The notes beneath the pieces are model-generated. The model had not been told where the DNA came from. It worked only from the letters and a program-made list of their open reading frames with translations, and did not search any database. Below are positions 62,714 through 64,000 of a DNA stretch of 64,000 nucleotides, in pieces; the first letter of the stretch is position 1; each line of letters opens with the position of its first letter. The DNA lies in NCBI GenBank assembly GCA_025360645.1, contig JANYBT010000119.1, positions 1 to 64,000 of the forward strand. Reading direction: 5' to 3'. The position numbers and the translations under genes are program-made. Source of the stretch: Acidobacteriaceae bacterium (GTDB taxonomy: Bacteria > Acidobacteriota > Terriglobia > Terriglobales > Acidobacteriaceae).

Positions 62714-63108
62714 ACCCCGATCTTCACCGCGATGCCGTAGGTGGCGACTGATACGGACGCTGCCAACACCGTGCCCCAAATCAAATCGACCACCGTCACC
62801 AGCATCGGCCAATCCTTTAGCGTGGCCAGATTCGTCAGATCGTAGGTCGCGTAGGTGATCAGGCCGAAGAATGCTCCGAGCACGACCGCCCGCGCCCAGG
62901 AACCTTTCTCCACAGCCGGAGCCACGACGAACACCACCAATCCCCCGATAAAGAGGAAGTAAAACAGAAGCGCCGCCGCCCAATTGACATCGGCCTTCAT
63001 CAGAAATCCGACCTGTTTGGCGTAGAAATTCTTCGCCGCCACCCCCAGCCAGACCATATCCACCGCAAAGAATATCGGTAGCGCAATGCAGTAGAGTTTT
63101 AAGAACAT
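62710..63108 (-). CDS. DUF2177 family membrane protein
   Basis: 132 residues with four membrane helices. LPIFFAVDMVWLGVAAKNFY, FYFLFIGGLVVFVVAP, GAFFGLITYATYDLTNLATL and DLIWGTVLAASVSVATYG match DUF2177. It is often found beside DUF1295 and cyclopropane fatty-acid or photolyase-like genes; here it precedes DUF1295 with a 4-base overlap. Function unknown; a membrane-lipid role is plausible. Confidence 0.92.
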   Translation of the reverse strand: MFLKLYCIALPIFFAVDMVWLGVAAKNFYAKQVGFLMKADVNWAAALLFYFLFIGGLVVFVVAPAVEKGSWARAVVLGAFFGLITYATYDLTNLATLKDWPMLVTVVDLIWGTVLAASVSVATYGIAVKIGV

Positions 63109-63128
63109 AGGGTCACCTCACTCGATCC

Positions 63129-63156
63129 ATAGTACAAGTTAAAATACTCCGCCCAA
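63129..63156 (-). promoter_or_regulatory. Candidate promoter of the DUF2177-DUF1295 operon
   Basis: On the minus strand TTGGGC (63156-63151) and TACTAT (63134-63129) are 16 bases apart, with transcription expected near 63122, about 14 bases before the ATG. Both boxes are partial matches. Confidence 0.4.
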
Positions 63157-63417
63157 CGGACATTTGTGAAACATTCAGAAGAGGGCCGCAGGGGGGCTGA
63201 TCTCAATGCTGCGGGCTCTCAGTTGCAGCCCTTCTGTCGGTAATACGCTATTTCGAAAGTAGCTCATTAACCTTCTGTTTCGTTGACTCGTCCAGCCCGG
63301 GTTCTGCCTGCGCGCACGGTCAGAAACTGCTCCGTCTCCAGGCCCTCGGTCGACACCCGAGCGCTCGCACTCATTCCTGAATGCATTTTCCACCCTTATC
63401 GTGTACAGTCTCTCGTT
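63157..63417 (+). other. Intergenic region before the heptad-repeat gene
   Basis: About 260 bases between divergent genes. Open frames across it show no family features. The sequence before 63418 should hold the promoter of the heptad-repeat gene, but no clear boxes could be chosen. Confidence 0.4.
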
Positions 63418-63684
63418 ATGAACCTCGACGATATGAGCTCCGCCATCGACGCCCTTCAATCTCAGTGCAACATGCTCCTGGCCGATGTGGTATTGATCAA
63501 GGCCAAATTTGACCCCAGCTTTGATCCCGCCGCCATTCTCCGCGATGTGGACGACCTCAAGTCCTCCACCTCCGAGGCCAAATCGTCGTTGGACGATCTA
63601 AAGTCCACCCTCGCTGACCTGAAAACCACCGTGGATGAGCTGAAATCAACCGTGGATGAACTGAAGTCCAAAATCTCCGGCTAG
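63418..63684 (+). CDS. Small coiled-coil heptad-repeat protein
   Basis: 88 residues from the ATG at 63418. The C-terminal half is built of heptads of the form L-K-S-T-x-D-E (LKSTLADLKTTVDELKSTVD), which should form an extended coiled coil. At DNA level the last heptads are near-exact 21-bp repeats. No signal peptide or other domain is seen. It may act as an oligomerisation or scaffold protein; I recognise no family. Confidence 0.6.
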   Translation: MNLDDMSSAIDALQSQCNMLLADVVLIKAKFDPSFDPAAILRDVDDLKSSTSEAKSSLDDLKSTLADLKTTVDELKSTVDELKSKISG

Positions 63685-63732
63685 CCCAGCCGCACAGATT
63701 CCTCAAAGTGGATCCGGTTGCCCCACCCCAGG

Positions 63733-63777
63733 CGGGTGCCCCATCCAATCCCGTTTTTGGCTTGAGTGGGGAAGTTC
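63733..63777. repeat. Dispersed GC-rich repeat, copy 2
   Basis: This stretch starts CGGGTGCCCCATCCAATCCC and ends GGCTTGAGTGGGGAAGTTC. It resembles 46694-46739 at most positions with a one-base gap. CCCCA and TGGGG can pair. It lies between the heptad-repeat gene and an IS end. Confidence 0.75.
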
Positions 63778-63842
63778 TGGGCCGCCCCTTCCGCCAGGCA
63801 CACCCTTACCCTTGTCATCCCGAGCGAAGCGAAGGGATGAAT

Positions 63843-64000
63843 TCACGTTTGAAGTGCAACAGAGTGATCCAAGAATACCTCGTTGGGAGTTTTGAAGGCG
63901 AGGCATTTTCTGGGGGTATTGTTTTGGCGTTGCATGACGTTGGCGAGGCCGTGAGTAGGCAGGACATCGAGGTCGGTGTTTTTGGGCAAAAGGCGGCGCA
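63843..64000 (-). mobile_element. 3' end of an IS30-family transposase gene (cut by window edge)
   Basis: The last 51 codons of a minus-strand gene end at a TGA at 63845-63843. The translation RRLLPKNTDLDVLPTHGLAN, VMQRQNNTPRKCLAFKTPNE and VFLDHSVALQT matches the C-terminus of IS30-type transposases (the LN-x-RPRK-x-LGFKTPNEVF segment and the VALQT end). The rest lies beyond the window. The element end should lie just below 63843, next to a dispersed repeat with GTCATCCCGAGCGAAGC. Confidence 0.85.

Noticed and set aside
63703-63906. A 67-codon minus-strand open frame near the right end
   Set aside because: It is composed of the dispersed repeats and overlaps the IS30 transposase end in another frame.

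Overview
The window looks like chromosome from an Acidobacteriota bacterium, probably of the Terriglobia/Koribacter type. This is inferred from the mix of genes, not from a marker gene: a Tad pilus locus, many large secreted beta-propeller proteins, BshA, an FHA-GAF-PP2C phosphatase, GC-rich DNA and short dispersed GC-rich repeats. There is no rRNA, tRNA or CRISPR array. The left edge cuts a DUF192 gene. The right edge cuts an IS30-type transposase.

Layout. 1-9.3 kb: DUF192 fragment, a secreted PQQ-like propeller protein, and a minus-strand Tad/Flp pilus operon (flp pilin, cpaB, secretin, tadZ, tadA, tadB, tadC). 9.5-13 kb: three polytopic GT87/DUF2029-type membrane proteins. 13-18 kb: FHA-GAF-PP2C phosphatase, endonuclease III, DedA protein and a RES-Xre toxin-antitoxin pair. 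18-21.5 kb: SDR, inositol-phosphate synthase and a MerR regulator with a clear operator. 21.8-28.7 kb: a giant BNR-repeat protein, then a zinc-uptake-like operon (Cys/His leader protein, outer-membrane barrel, binding protein, permease) with no ATPase gene. 28.8-34.5 kb: envelope-associated small proteins, SDR, TPR protein, Fis-type HTH, CvpA and PurC. 35-38.9 kb: SMC.

39.3-41.5 kb holds the most interesting locus. It is a minus-strand operon for metal handling: a Cys/His-rich secreted protein, an outer-membrane barrel, a MerP-like HMA protein and a MerT-like membrane protein. In the HMA gene the first Cys of the GMxCxxC metal motif is an in-frame TGA. Eleven bases after it lies a 17-nt hairpin with a GU-containing loop, which is the geometry of a bacterial SECIS. 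I read the gene as a probable selenoprotein with a UxxC metal site, followed by MerT in a 4-nt overlap.

41.5-46.6 kb: prenyl synthase, degenerate receiver protein, XseB, a homocysteine methyltransferase/MTHFR fusion and a lipoprotein propeller. 46.8-51.3 kb: penicillin acylase, Fur-family regulator, small membrane protein and FabH. 51.5-58.2 kb: kelch-like protein, BshA, LytS-type kinase, AlaX-type editing protein and threonine synthase. 58.3-60.7 kb: a two-haem YVTN-propeller cytochrome gene split by a -1 frameshift at an A5G4 run. 60.9-63.7 kb: two DoxX-like proteins, a DUF1295 protein, a DUF2177 protein and a heptad-repeat protein. 63.7-64 kb: dispersed repeats and the IS30 end.
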